A DNA stretch of 64,000 nt from Lampris incognitus (taxonomy: Eukaryota; Chordata; Actinopteri; Lampriformes; Lampridae): NCBI RefSeq assembly GCF_029633865.1, contig NC_079213.1, positions 84,044,803 to 84,108,802 on the forward strand. The letters are read 5' to 3'. The notes under the pieces were generated by a model, which was given only the letters and a program-made list of their open reading frames with translations, did not search any database and was not told the DNA's origin. How positions within the stretch are numbered: position 1 is the stretch's first letter; the number at the start of each line of letters is the position of its first letter. The translations under genes were made by a program, and so were the position numbers. Below are positions 10,391 through 22,739 of this stretch, one piece after another.

Positions 10391-13300
10391 AGCTGAAATA
10401 TTAAAGGAATCCACCATCTGATTAAATGTAGCCGTGTGTTTGCACACCTAAAATTCCTGGGCTCAGAAATTATTTTTCTTCAAGAGACTCACCTTTGCAC
10501 TAATGAATGCACTAAACTTGAGAGAAGCTGGATTGGGCAGGTATTTTGTTCCAAATCCGAAGATAGGTCCAGAGGCACAGCCATACTGATCAAAAAGGGA
10601 ATCCCTTTTGTTCCAACTTCAGTAATTGCTGACAAGAATGGTAAATACATAATTGTTGCTGGTAAACTTTTTGGTTCACAGATTGTTTTAGCTAATGTCT
10701 ACAGTCCGAACTGGGACAACCCACAATTTTTCTCCCGCTTTATAGCTAAAATACCAGATCTCCACACACACCATCTAGTTTTGGGAGGTGACTTCAACTG
10801 CATGCTGCACCCAGGCCTGGACAAGTCCAGACCTAGGCCCGACAGTGGGATTTCCAAATCCGGTAAGGTTCTTCTGTCATTTATGGACTCATACAAACTT
10901 ACAGACCTGTGGAGAAACACAAACCCTACAGCTAAACAATACTAATTTTTCTCGCCAGTTCACCACTCACATTCACGAATCGATTTTTTCTTGCTCAATA
11001 GCAGTTCTCTCCCATTAGTCACAAATTGCCAGTACCACAGCATTGTTATCTCAGACCACAGCTCGGTTCAGTTAGATATGAGTTTCCCCACTAGTGTAGC
11101 ACCGCAGCGTACTTGGCAACTAGAGCCATTGTTGCTGTCAAGTGATAAATTCATCAAGTTTATAAATGAGCAAATTGATACCTATCTAGACATTAACTCG
11201 ACCCCAGGTATGTCATACACTATAATTTGAGAATCCCTCAAAGCCTACCTTTGCGGACAAATTATCTCTTATTTGGCTTTTGAGAGGCAAAAACGCACAA
11301 AATATCTTTCAGAACTGTCTACTCGGATAACAAATATAGACATGAGATTTTCTACTGACCCCAAATCTGAATTATACAAGGAAAGGCTGCTGCTACAGAC
11401 TGAATTTGACAACTTGTCAATCAGACATACTGAACAGCTTTTATTTAAATCAAGACAAACATTTTATGAAAATGGCAACAAAACAGGTAGACTGCTACCC
11501 CATCAACTTAAACAAGCAGAGGCTAACAGAGCTTTCCAGAGCTACGTGTGGCACCTGGCGTGACTTCCATACATCCCAAAACTATTAATGACAGTTTCAA
11601 AGAATTTTATTGTAATCTCTATGCAACAGAGGCCAATGTAGATACTTCTGAGGTTAATGCTTTCCTTAACAAAATAAACATTCCAATGATTGGCCCAGAA
11701 GCCCAAAGCAGCCTTGAAGCTACTATAACGTGTCTAAAATCACTCAAGCTATTAACTCGTTGCAAAGCGGCAAAGCAGCAGGGCCAGATGGGTTCCCCAT
11801 AGAATTTTATACATCTTTTTCTTCAAAATTATCTCCCATCTTATGCTCTCTATACCAAGAAACACTACTGGAACAAAAGCTACCTGAAATGATGACACAG
11901 GCAATCATTTTGGTTCTACCAAAAAAAAGGCAGAGATCCATTAGACTGTGGTGTCTATCGGTCAATAAGCATTCTGTGTTCTGACTATAAAATTCTCACC
12001 AAGATCTTCTCCCAACGTGTTGAAACTGTGATTTCTACCATCATTGCACCAGACCAAACAGGTTTTATACCAGGTAGGCAATGCTTCTACAACATGTGTA
12101 GACTGTTTAATGTGCTCTCTTCTTCTCATTCAACTCAGCAAGCAGAAGTTGTACTCTCTCTAGATGCCGAGAAAGCTTTCGATCGGATCGAATGGAAGTA
12201 CCTTCTGGCTGTTCTGGAAAGATTTGGATTTGGGCCAGTATTCATTACATGGATCAGACTACTTTATGCAACTCCAAAGGCATCAGTGTGAACCAGTTCC
12301 ATATGCTCAGACTATTTTCTCCTCCATCGCGGCGTTAGATAAGGTTGCGGCCTATCTCCATATTTATTTAATATTGCTATTGAGCCCATGGCTATAGCCC
12401 TCAGAGCAGAAGAAAAGATAGCTGGCATCATGAGAGGGGGTTCTACCCATAAAGTTTCACTTTATGCAAACGAACTCCTTCTCTACATACCCGTTGCAGT
12501 ACAATCCCTACCTCGGCTTGTTTCACCACTTCGGAAGACTCTCGGGATATAAATTAAACTTCTCCAAAAGTCTGCTTTTTCTTATTAACCAAATAGCGTT
12601 GGATCTTAACTACAACAACTTTCCATTTAAGCTGGAACACCATTAATTTACCTATCTAGGAATCACTGTTACGCGATCTTATAATGATATATATGGCCAT
12701 AACTTTAAAAACTTACTAGACCGTACAAAACTAGAGCTTGTGAAATGGGCCTCACTACCGGTTTCCTTGGCAGGCAGGGTTAATACAATTAAAATGACAG
12801 TGCTGCCTCATTTCCTGTATCTGTTCCAAATGATTCCTTTCTTCTTACCTAAATCGATATTTTGTGACCTTGACAGTCACATCTCTTCATTTGTTTGGAA
12901 CAGATCCACGCCACGATCAAAAAGATCCATTTTGGAGATGCCTAGGTTAATGAGAGGTCTGGGACTGCCTAATTTTATGTTTTATTACAGGTCAGCCAAC
13001 ATAGTTAAATTAACGTACTGGATTGCAGTGTTTGAAAATAAAAGTGGCCCCACCTGGGCCTTTATGGAGACCCGTTCTAATCCCAAAGTCTCTCCAATAT
13101 CCATTCTGAGTTCTCCACTACCCGGGGGAACTATTAAACATGTCAGTAATCCTGTGATAAAAAAGCTCTCTTAGAATTTGGCGTCAATTCAGAAAACATT
13201 TTAACTTCAATAGTACATGCGGCCATATGCCCTTGACACATAACCATCTTTTTCCTCCTACCCAGACTGATGCAGCATTTCAAATGTGGCATAACAACAG

Positions 13301-14158
13301 TTTGATCTTTTGTAGCAACCTATTTGTAGATGACATTTTTGCTTCATTTGAAATTCTCCAAAAAGGACCACAATATACCGAAGACACTTTTTTAGATACC
13401 TCCAGGCCTGCAGCTTTGCCAAAGAACACTACTCATTTCCTGTCCTGCAGGAAAAGAGCATATTAGACATCATACTGGACTGGGACCCGGATACCAAGGG
13501 AAACGTTTCTAAAATATATAAGATTATCCAAGCTATTGGCTCACCTTCCTTGGACAAAACAAAATCAGCCTGAGAACAGGATTTAAAAATCGAGCTCACT
13601 TAAGAGATCTGGAAACATTCCTTACAGCGCATTCACACCACGTCTCTCTGCCTTAGGCATCGCCTTATTCAACTCAAAGTGTTACATCGTTTACATTACA
13701 CGAGCGAGAAACTGTCCAAATTCTATCCCAATATCGATCCCACTTGTATTAGGTGCCACCTGAACCCAGCCACAGTTGGGCACATGTTTTGGGAATGCCC
13801 ATCTTTGACTACATTTTGGGGTCGTATCTTTGAAGCTTTCTCATTTATTTGTTGTAAAACAATCGAACCCAGCCCAATCACAGCCATTTTTGGAGTTGAC
13901 AGTGAGGGTGTAGACATCACTACACCCCAAGGTAAGTCAATAGCATTTGGCTCACTTCAAGCCCGGAGACTAATTCTTCGCAATTGGAAGTCTGATAAGC
14001 CCCCATCGTTCACAAGTTGGATCAAAGAAGTGCTATCTTTAATTTCATTAGAAAAACTCAGATACAACAGATGTAAGTCCCATCAGAAATTTAAGGATGT
14101 CTGGTCTCCCTTTATAGAATTCGCTCTTGCTCTGTCTTTTTTAGAAATGCCAGAATAG
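10391..14158 (+). pseudogene. L1 ORF2 (endonuclease + reverse transcriptase), degenerate
   Basis: The AP-type endonuclease begins at NIKGIHH (about 10405; the usual Trp just before is a TGA stop). It has QETHL (about 10480) and LGGDFNCML (about 10780). Reverse transcriptase motifs follow: GPDGFPIEFY (about 11782), DQTGFIPGRQ (about 12050), SLDAEKAFDRIEW (about 12160) and, where YADD is expected, YANE (about 12463). A C-terminal CxxC...H...C knuckle lies at about 13746-13797. The frame is broken at least near 10945, 11230, 11560, 11750, 11980, 12290 and 12645. Encoded activity would be target-primed reverse transcription, which the active-site change and stops rule out here. Confidence 0.85.
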
Positions 14159-14675
14159 TTCTCTTTCTCCCCAATTGCAGCAACTACCATTTTATTCTAA
14201 GTATTAGGACTAAGAATGGGGGATGCTTTAATAATTAGGGATAATTTAGCTGGAATAAGTGCCTTATCCATGTGTTATTGTCAATGAGCCTGTCTGCGTA
14301 TACTTAAATAATATGTGTAATGAGATGTGTGGGAATGTATGTATATCTCTTTATTTGTGTTTAAGTAAGTGCATATACTGCATATATCGCTGTGTCTGTC
14401 TATCATGTTTGTGTGCATATAAGTACTTAGCACTAGGTGTCTGACTATTGAGTGGTTCCAATTGTAACAAACAAAGCCCCTTTGTTTTCATGCATGTTTA
14501 GTTGATGATTTTGTTTGTTTGTTTTTATTTTATTTTTTTCTCTGACTTGCTTGTTTGTTTTTTGTTTTTTTTTAGTGTCAAGGGGAGGGGGGGTTGTGTG
14601 TTTTGATTTTTGTGTGTATTTTTGGGTAAAATATAAAAACTATAAATAAAGTTAAAAAAAAACATTCATGTAGTG

Positions 14676-14928
14676 ATGTGTAGTGATGTGGTGAAATGCT
14701 TGGATGGCACAGCAGATACTAGCATCCCAATACCAGAGGTTGATGGTTTGAATCTCGGTGGTGCCTCTGGCTTGGCTTGGCCTCTCAGGGACACCTTCAA
14801 GAAAAGCACCTATCAAATGAGTAAATGTAGTTTTGTATAATGACGTGGTGTCCCCTAATCATGGAGGAGGTTTTAAGTAAGAGGTGGGGGGTGATATAGA
14901 CGCGAGCAGTAGTGACCCCCATACGTTC
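14676..14928. other. Spacer with possible SINE fragment
   Basis: About 14700-14810 contains GGTTTGAATCTC, which resembles a tRNA B-box, followed by GCCTCTGGCTTGGC, which is like the body of the SINE family found at 28028 and elsewhere. It is too short and diverged to be sure. Confidence 0.35.
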
Positions 14929-17480
14929 ATCTAAGACAGGGCTGCCCACTACGTCGATCGCGATCGACCAGTAGATTGCGAAGGCAGTGCTGGTAGATCT
15001 CCATGACATTCCAAAAACCCTTTTTTTTCCCAAGACATTAGCCTATCATCTGTCCTCCATTTGGCATTTGCCTTTTGATTGACGTAAAGGACGGCCAGTC
15101 TTCTGTTGCCTAAAATCAAAGATTCTAGAGCGGAACCTAAAACTTTGTTACATTAGGTTACCATAACAACCAGAGCCCTTCTCTAACGTGCCTTGCAGTT
15201 CACATGCCCACAACGTGAGCTAATGCAGAACTGGATCGAGCTAGCTAGTTCAACTCTCTAAAAAAAAATCTACTAAAAAGTGAAACAAAACAAAAATGAG
15301 TGGGGGAGCCGGACCTAGCAAGAAACAAAAAACGTACCATTTCCATGTGGAATGGGAGGAGGACTTTTTTTTCACCATGTCTTATTCCAAATGCGTTTGT
15401 CTCATCTGTCAGTCTAGCATTGCTATCCCAAAAAAAGGAAATGTGGAGAGGCACTTTCGAACTGTTCATAAAAACTATGACAATGACTGAAAAGCGAGCT
15501 GAGAAAGAGAAAGGTGAGGGAACTAAAATCGCAGTTAATTGCCCAGCAGTCACTTTTCCCGCAGCTGCATTCAAAGGCAAAGGCAGCCACCGAAGCATCT
15601 TTACGGGTGAGTCACTCCATCATTAAGCATAAGAAGGCCTTCCAAGATGGAAAGATGATGAAAGAGGCCTTCCTTGAGGCAGCAGATTCGTTGTTTCGGG
15701 ACTTTAAAAACAAATCAGAAATAATATCTTCAATCAAAGCTCTCCAGTTATCAAGAGATTCCGTCACAAGGCGCTGTGAAGTGATGGGCGATGATTTTTG
15801 ACACAGCAGCTTTGGAGGGACATCGTGGACTGCGAGTGTTTCTCGCTACAATTGGACGAGTCTACGGACATAAGTGATACGGCCCAATTGTGCATTTTCA
15901 TTCGGATGGTGTTTCAAGATATGACCGCAAAAGAGGAGCTGTTAACAATGCTACCCATGAAGGAACACACGCGGGGAGAGGACATTTTTCAGATCTTCAA
16001 AAACTTTGTGGATAAAATCCAGCTCCCAGTGTGTAAACTGGTGTCAATCACCACGGACGGTGCACCTGCTATGGTGGGCCGCTCGAATGGATTTATTGCC
16101 AAGTGCAGGGAGGACGATGCTTTCCTGGACTTCCTTAATTACCATTGCATAATACACCAACAAGCATTATGCGCAAAAATGCTAAACATGAAAGAGATCA
16201 TGGATGTGGCAACCAAACCCGCCTGTTCTACTCGAGCGAGGTCTCTTCAAAGACGGTTGTTTGGTACACATTTGGAAGAGGCCGACTGTAACTACTCTGA
16301 CCTCTTGCTACACACTGACGTGAGATGGCTTAGTAGAGGGAGATTCTTGCAGAGATTTCGAGAGCTCTGTCCGGAGATTAAGGAGTTTCTCCTTATCACT
16401 AAACATGCGGAACACAAGCAACTTAATGACCTTCAGTGGCTGCTAGACTTGGCATTTTTAACTGATTTAACCAACATGTTGAATGAGCTTAATTTAGAGC
16501 TGCAAGGAAAAGACAAAAGCGTGGTAAACATGATCAGCTCAGTTAACGCTTTCAAACGGAAAATGCAACTTCTGTCCTCAAAGTTGCAGCGCTGTGATTT
16601 GGGAAACTTCCAAAACCTCGCAGCAGAGCTGGAGAAGCAAGGGAGGGCGTGTGCACAACTTGACAGTGCACGCTACACAGAGCAGATTCAAAATGTCCAG
16701 TCAGACTTTGACAAACGATTTCAAGACTTTGCTTTGCTCGAGCCAATCGCTACATTTATGTGCTACCCATTTGGGGAAGATACAGAGGTGGATTCTCTCG
16801 CCTTAAAAATGGCAACACTGTTTCAGCTGAACTCGTCTGCAGTGGAGGATGAGATGCTGACAGTACAGGCTGACATTCAGCTTAAGTCCAGGGCGCATGG
16901 AGAGTTTTGGAACTTACTTACAGAGGACAAGTACCCAAACATGAGGAAATGTGCAACCTCCTTGACGGCATTATTCTGCTCTACTTATGTGTGTGTGTCA
17001 GCCTTTTCTCACATGAAGATTATCAAGTCCAAATACCGTTCCACCATGACAGATGATCATTTGGAGGACTGCTTGAGGCTGGCTACCAGCAGCTACTGTC
17101 CGAACAATGCAACCCTGTCTGACTCCCTCCAGTGCAGGTCATCCTCAGAGTAGAGAGGTAGAGATCACAAATCTATTTAACAATTTAACACAGCTGTAAA
17201 GGTTAATGCAGTGATGCAATTTCAACATAGTGTAGTAGCAAATGCTTGGTGTGATTATTGCCTGTGTAAGGTTCAATATAAATGCAAATCCATTGCAATA
17301 CTGTATATGTAACACAACATGTATATAAATACACACACTGCATATAAATGTTCATATATATGTAAAACATGTATTGAGTATTTATATTATTATTATTTTT
17401 AATATGAGTAGATCATTTTGACCTGGTCATTTTAAAAGTAGCTCACGAGTCAAAAAATTGTGGGTACCCCTGATCTAAGA
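14929..17480 (+). mobile_element. Complete hAT transposon with 8 bp target-site duplication
   Basis: ATCTAAGA at 14929-14936 and 17473-17480 flanks an element of 2536 bp (14937-17472). Its ends are CAGGGCTGCCCAC and, on the other strand, CAGGGGTACCCAC. Eight-base duplications and CAGGG-type ends are diagnostic of hAT elements. The element carries a nearly intact transposase with two frameshifts. Confidence 0.92.
15296..17153 (+). pseudogene. hAT transposase, GTF2IRD2/ZBED5-like, two frameshifts
   Basis: Three overlapping frames make up one protein. 15296-15490 holds a BED-type zinc finger (CLICQ...HFRTVH). Then 15514-15801 holds a linker with AFLEAADSLF. Finally 15798-17153 is an open 451-codon frame with the DDE core: LQLDESTDISD carries the first Asp (near 15850), SITTDGAPAMVG the second (near 16050), and LHTDVRWLSRGR lies near 16310. 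The C-terminal dimerisation region includes STYVCVSAFSHMKIIKSKYRS. Frame shifts fall near 15490-15515 and 15795. Such proteins bind the transposon ends and cut them in the nucleus. Similar sequences were domesticated in mammals, but this copy sits inside a transposon with intact ends. Confidence 0.88.
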
Positions 17481-18600
17481 TGACACTGTGCACTGCAGTA
17501 AATATATCGGTAAAAGTATAAATAAGCATGGAAATATGAACTGGAATCAAAAAGCAATTTTTAAAATATATTGATTGATGAATCTGCAGTTTGGAGTGTC
17601 TGAAATATGCATGTGCATCAAAAAACATCTTCAGATGCAGAATCAACAGCTAACGTATAGACTGCCGGGTACAAGTGACCCAATTCCAATTATTTGCTCA
17701 CATGCGGCACAGATCGGAAATGTATCATGACTGAGTAACCACGGGAAAAAAAATTAACACTTGGAATCAGATATTTGGATATTTTCAGATCTGATTTTAA
17801 CCACATTTGTAAGTGGAAATAAATTGAACAGGAATCTGACATCTGTGAATGTGACTCTCATGTAACCACACAGATTGGATTTTTCAGGTCACTGTGAGTA
17901 GCACATCATTCAAAATGCGACAGTCTCACAGTCTTGTCGCATTTTGAAATGGCGTGGCGTTCACGTGCAGTTGTTTATTTCCGCATCGGTGACCAGAGTC
18001 TCATGTAGGCCGACACAATGCAGGTTGTGTCAAATGCAAACCAAAGAGTGTGTGTAAGCACACTGTGTATGGTGTAAGAACAGGACCACCTGATTACATC
18101 TAAAAGTAGCTGTAAACAGGCAGTCTAAAATATCAGATATAGAAAAAAAATCAGACGTGGCTATCAAGACCTGCTGTGTAAACATAGAGATCAAAATACA
18201 TCAGAGAAATAGGATTTGCATTTGAAAATAAATACTCAATTTTACTCCAGCATGGTTAATGTTCTGACTAAACAGTCTTTGACTGTTTGGTTGAAACGTG
18301 TTGGAGCATTTATTTTAGTACATTAATCTTATTTACTTAAAATCATTATTTTTGGTGTCTACTATTGTTCCCCCTTCTGCTTGTACTTGAAAGCACACCT
18401 CCACTAAATGCACTGACATGAAATGCATTCTTGGCTATGATGTGATTACTATGTAGTGATCTATGATGTCAGTTAGTTACACTCAAATTTACCTGCTAAT
18501 TGCTGACTCCCTCATAAGTCACTTCGGATAAAAGCATCTGCCAATAAGTTAATGTAAATGCAATGCATTTTACTTAGTCAACTGCTACTACTAATGCATT
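17481..18600. other. Intergenic; MITE-like hairpin and SINE-tail motif
   Basis: No gene. AAAATGCGACA and TGTCGCATTTT form an 11 bp-arm hairpin at about 17914-17949 within a stretch (about 17655-18190) resembling a common fish MITE. A SINE/LINE-like tail (CACTTCGGATAAAAGCATCTG) occurs at about 18521-18541. Confidence 0.4.
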
Positions 18601-20487
18601 TTATTTAGTAACATTAGGAATTTTGGGTAGGGCTGAATGTAGGCGGGCCCACCACTTGTAGCCCCTCACAAGACTGTCAAGCCACAGAAATGTCTTGCAC
18701 CATGCGGTTAAGATATATACCATACATGCATTATGGGGCGTGTATGGCAACATGGAAGAAATTCTTGTGGTGTTAGATACATACATAAGAGTCTGTGTAC
18801 TATACAGTGGAAGCACTTTACATACTGGCTTAATGTCAAAGATGTGTATTGTGTGAAGATAACATTTGGTCTTTGAAGAACGTCTGCCTTGTGCTATGGG
18901 GTTGGTCCTGTTGATGTCTTTGGTTTGTCTGTCTGGCTCTTATGAAGTCGTCCGAGTAAGTGCTGAAATTGATGGAGCTAGTACCTCGGAGCTTATGGCT
19001 CAGTAAGGGTGGATTGTACTCGCTGTCAAAACACCCTTGATGGGTCACTAGTCCATCACAGGGCCCACACTTGCAATCACAGTCCTGTTCAAATCCCACT
19101 TAACCTAACATATATAAGGAATATGTATTTTCTTCACGTGGTTGCTGTGTGAGGAAACCCCCATCAACACAGGTGGAAGGCACAAATCCCACACAAAGCC
19201 AAGACCCTCTAGTCTGGTGGTGACAGTCAAACACTGTTAAGGTGATATTAGACTGAATCACATGCATCAGGTTGGGGGTCCAGAGTTTCTGATAGTGCCA
19301 AAAAGTGTCTCAACTCAAATTCTGCTGTCATCCAACAACTTTGGTATGAATGTGTTTTTCTCTCCGAGGGTCTGATATGCTAGGATAATAGGCCTACAGA
19401 GTTTAGCAACACATGGACTGAGAGTTGATAAGACTACTACACCCTAATTATATAATGCTGATGGTTGCATTACAAAGTGTAAACAGCTCTAGCTGTGTTT
19501 GGGTGGGGTGTTAAAATGTTTTTAGGGGAGGGTTATGGTGCTGTTTTTTGACCTGACCAAGACAGACAAGCAAAAAAGTAAAATGCAGTCTCACAGAAAA
19601 CATTGAACAAATATTGGCTGATTGATGACTGAAAAGAATCGAAAAAATAGAAGGAATAAAAGACAATTAAACAACTAGATTTGCAGCATTTGAATTACAT
19701 GTAGTGACAAACAGGAAAGATGAATATGGTTGGGCTATAGGCACATAGGTAGTCTTGAACTAATTAAAACAGCTAGTTCTACTTTCTGAACAACCTGTAA
19801 GTCCTGTAAGAAGGAATCTAAAATCACCTTGAGTGAGTGGCTGTCTCCTTTACATTCAAGTCCTTTTTGAAGACTGTTCCATGTGAAAGGAGCTGTACTG
19901 TTCAAAGCATTTTTTGCCCAATTTAATATGGGCATATGGGACTTATAGGAGTAACAAATCCCATGAATGTAGGAATTAAACCAACTTTCTTCAGACAGAT
20001 ATACTTGCACAAATATATATTATATGTATTTAAATTGCAGAAGTACCCGGCGTTGCCTGGGGAAAATGTTCTCACCAAAACAACCAACATGATCTGATCT
20101 TTACGATATAATCGATGATGAAATATAGGATAATTTATGATATGATACATGTGATAAACGAATGTCGAATAAATTAATCTTATTAACGAAAATTATCAAA
20201 TGTCATAATTTTCAATACAGTCATCAACCTTCTTTGCCAGTGTGTGTATTAATCACTCAGTGCTCAAGAGCCTCAGGGTAAATCACGCTGTGTGTCTTGT
20301 GGCAACAAAAAATTGTCACGTGCTTTGTGATAAGTAAGTTAAGAGTGCTCACCACTCTCACTCTTGCAATCTTGAATCCAGGGTGATGATCTGTACTAAT
20401 AACCCTGGCATCGAGGCGGAAAAATGCCTTTGATTGATATGACGTAACAACGTATGGCATTGAATATCAAAAAGATGTCACATTTTG
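18601..20487. other. Intergenic; possible LINE 3' fragment on the minus strand
   Basis: Nothing strongly recognisable. The minus strand at about 19735-20010 translates to a stretch with NSTAPFTWNSLQKGL, reminiscent of the end of jockey/Rex-type LINE proteins (AxxxWNSLP). Evidence is weak. Confidence 0.3.
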
Positions 20488-20656
20488 CCACAAAATAAAC
20501 TAAATTTCGCAAATAAATCAAATTTTTTCACTTGGTTTTTGAAATATTTTTTGAACTGTGCAATCCTTGGAAAGTACCGATTCTAAAGATACCTTTCTTT
20601 TTGTTCTACAATGAGTATTTCTGGAGTTTTAAGTGAACATACAAACATACACTCTT
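20488..20656 (+). repeat. Direct repeat copy 1 (partner at 22337-22505)
   Basis: Shares TTTCGCAAATAAATCA, CTGTGCAATCCTTGGAAAG and ACAATGAGTATTTCTGGAG in the same order with 22337-22505. A shorter tandem copy of its last ~62 bp follows at about 20680-20750. Family not recognised. Confidence 0.8.
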
Positions 20657-21169
20657 GCTTTGTATATATAGAATACCTTTCTTTTTGTTCTACAATGAAT
20701 ATTTCTGGAGTTTTAAGCGAACATACAAACATACACTCTTGGTTAATATATATAGAAAGATAATATATTTAAGAAATATATACATACATACACTACCGTT
20801 CAAAAGTTTGGGATCACCCAAACAATTTCGTGTTTTCCATGAAAAGTCACACTTATTCACCACCATATGTTGTGAAATGAATAGAAAATAGAGTCAAGAC
20901 ATTGACAAGGTTAGAAATAATGATTTGTATTTGAAATAAGATTTTTTTTACATCAAACTTTGCTTTCGTCAAAGAATCCTCCATTTGCAGCAATTACAGC
21001 ATTGCAGACCTTTGGCATTCTAGCTGTTAATTTGTTGAGGTAATCTGGAGAAATTGCACCCCACGCTTCCAGAAGCAGCTCCCACAAGTTGGATTGGTTG
21101 GATGGGCACTTCTTTGAGCAGATTGAGTTTCTGGAGCATCACATTTGTGGGGTCAATTAAACGCTCAAA

Positions 21170-21343
21170 ATGGCCAGAAAAAGAGAACTTTCATCTGAAA
21201 CTCGACAGTCTATTCTTGTTCTTAGAAATGAAGGCTATTCCATGCGAGAAATTGCTAAGAAATTGAAGATTTCCTACACCGGTGTGTACTACTCCCTTCA
21301 GAGGACAGCACAAACAGGCTCTAACAGGTACTATTTAATGAAG
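21170..21343 (+). pseudogene. Tc1 transposase N-terminal fragment (left arm)
   Basis: Starts at ATG with MARKRELSSETRQSILVLRN and continues through SMREIAKKLKIS, a helix-turn-helix (paired-like DNA-binding) unit, then diverges after QTGSN at about 21327. Only the first ~53 residues of a ~340-residue protein remain. Confidence 0.85.
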
Positions 21344-21608
21344 ATGCCAGTTGGGGACCTGTGAGGCGTCTGTTTCTCAAACTAGAGACTCTAATGTACT
21401 TATCTTCTTGCTCAGTTGTGCAACGCGGCCTCCCACTTCTTTTTCTACTCTGGTTAGAGCCTGTTTGTGCTGTCCTCTGAAGGGAGTAGTACACACCGGT
21501 GTAGGAAATCTTCAATTTCTTAGCAATTTCTCGCATGGAATAGCCTTCATTTCTAAGAACAAGAATAGACTGTCGAGTTTCAGATGAAAGTTCTCTTTTT
21601 CTGGCCAT
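21321..21608 (-). pseudogene. Tc1 transposase N-terminal fragment (right arm)
   Basis: The first 53 residues are identical to the left-arm fragment. It then continues with SRKRSGRPRCTTEQEDKYI (GRPR AT-hook-like motif plus start of the second helix-turn-helix) and LRNRRLTGPQLA. It ends at about 95 residues, so the DDE catalytic domain is absent. Confidence 0.85.
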
Positions 21609-22049
21609 TTTGAGCGTTTAATTGACCCCACAAATGTGATGCTCCAGAAACTCAATCTGCTCAAAGAAGTGCCCATCCAACCAATCCAACTTGTGGGAGC
21701 TGCTTCTGGAAGCGTGGGGTGCAATTTCTCCAGATTACCTCAACAAATTAACAGCTAGAATGCCAAAGGTCTGCAATGCTGTAATTGCTGCAAATGGAGG
21801 ATTCTTTGACGAAAGCAAAGTTTGATGTAAAAAAAATCTTATTTCAAATACAAATCATTATTTCTAACCTTGTCAATGTCTTGACTCTATTTTCTATTCA
21901 TTTCACAACATATGGTGGTGAATAAGTGTGACTTTTCATGGAAAACACAAAATTGTTTGGGTGATCCCAAACTTTTGAACGGTAGTGTATACATATATAT
22001 ATACACACACACACAAATATGTATATACACATATATGTATAGAAATACA

Positions 22050-22151
<102 letters not shown>

Positions 22152-22154
22152 CAG

Positions 22155-22245
22155 TCATCCATTATCCAAGCCGCTTATCCCAGTCGGGGTCGCGGAATGC
22201 TTGAGCCTATCCCAGCAGTCATTGGGCGACAGGCAGGGACCTGTA
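22155..22245 (-). mobile_element. Fragment of tRNA-derived SINE family A
   Basis: Contains CATCCATTATCCAAGCCGC and GAGCCTATCCCAGCAGTCAT, the 3' end of the family whose fuller copy lies at 55908-56284. Only the tail portion is present. Confidence 0.7.
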
Positions 22246-22336
22246 GGTGTAGCTGTGGTTTGTGAGTTATAGTACACCTGGGTAATCGAGAGAGAGGAAG
22301 AGAGAGGCTTAGATGACTGGAAAGAAAGAGCAAGCG

Positions 22337-22505
22337 CTTGCCACAAAATATACACAATTTCGCAAATAAATCACATTTTTTACTTGGTTTTCGAAATATT
22401 TTTTCGAACTGTGCAATCCTTGGAAAGTGCTGATTCTAAAGACACCTTTCTTTTTTTTCTACAATGAGTATTTCTGGAGTTTTAAGCAAACATACAGTCT
22501 CACTT
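22337..22505 (+). repeat. Direct repeat copy 2 (partner at 20488-20656)
   Basis: Same ordered blocks as copy 1, with about 10 percent differences. Together they bracket the Tc1 palindrome and microsatellite. Confidence 0.8.
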
Positions 22506-22739
22506 TATATATATTATATTAATAATGGGTCTGCTGGATGTAGGTGTGCCAACTAAGTTGGCTCTGTCTGTCTGTCTGTCAGTGCTGATTATCCAACAGA
22601 TCCATTATTAATGTTATTAACTGTAGCTATATTTTTCCTGCTATGCTAACATCACAGAATACCAAGACTGGCCTGCCATGTTTTATCCTTTACATGGGTT
22701 TTAACCTGTGGATGCCAGCAGAGTCACTAGCATGGTCAA

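Larger units (their letters stand above)
8605..14675 (+). mobile_element. Full-length L1-clade LINE with 15 bp target-site duplication
   Basis: The direct repeat AACATTCATGTAGTG occurs at 8605-8619 and 14661-14675. Between them lie a 5' UTR, an ORF1-like frame, an ORF2-like region and an A-rich 3' end (AATAAAGTTAAAAAAA at about 14644-14660). The insert is about 6.0 kb, the size expected for a complete fish L1. Both ORFs are broken, so the copy is dead. Confidence 0.9.
20791..21988. mobile_element. Tc1/mariner element rearranged into a 1.2 kb palindrome
   Basis: The left arm 20791-21326 and right arm 21453-21988 are near-perfect reverse complements (about 535 bp each). Both begin at a Tc1-type terminus CACTACCGTTCAAAAGTTTG next to TA. 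Each arm encodes the same transposase N-terminus. The central ~125 bp is not palindromic and continues the transposase frame of the right arm. The catalytic half of the gene is missing. Confidence 0.9.

Noticed and set aside
15300-15626. 108-codon frame overlapping the hAT zinc finger
   Set aside because: Out-of-frame shadow of the BED-finger region; lacks the CxxC...H pattern.
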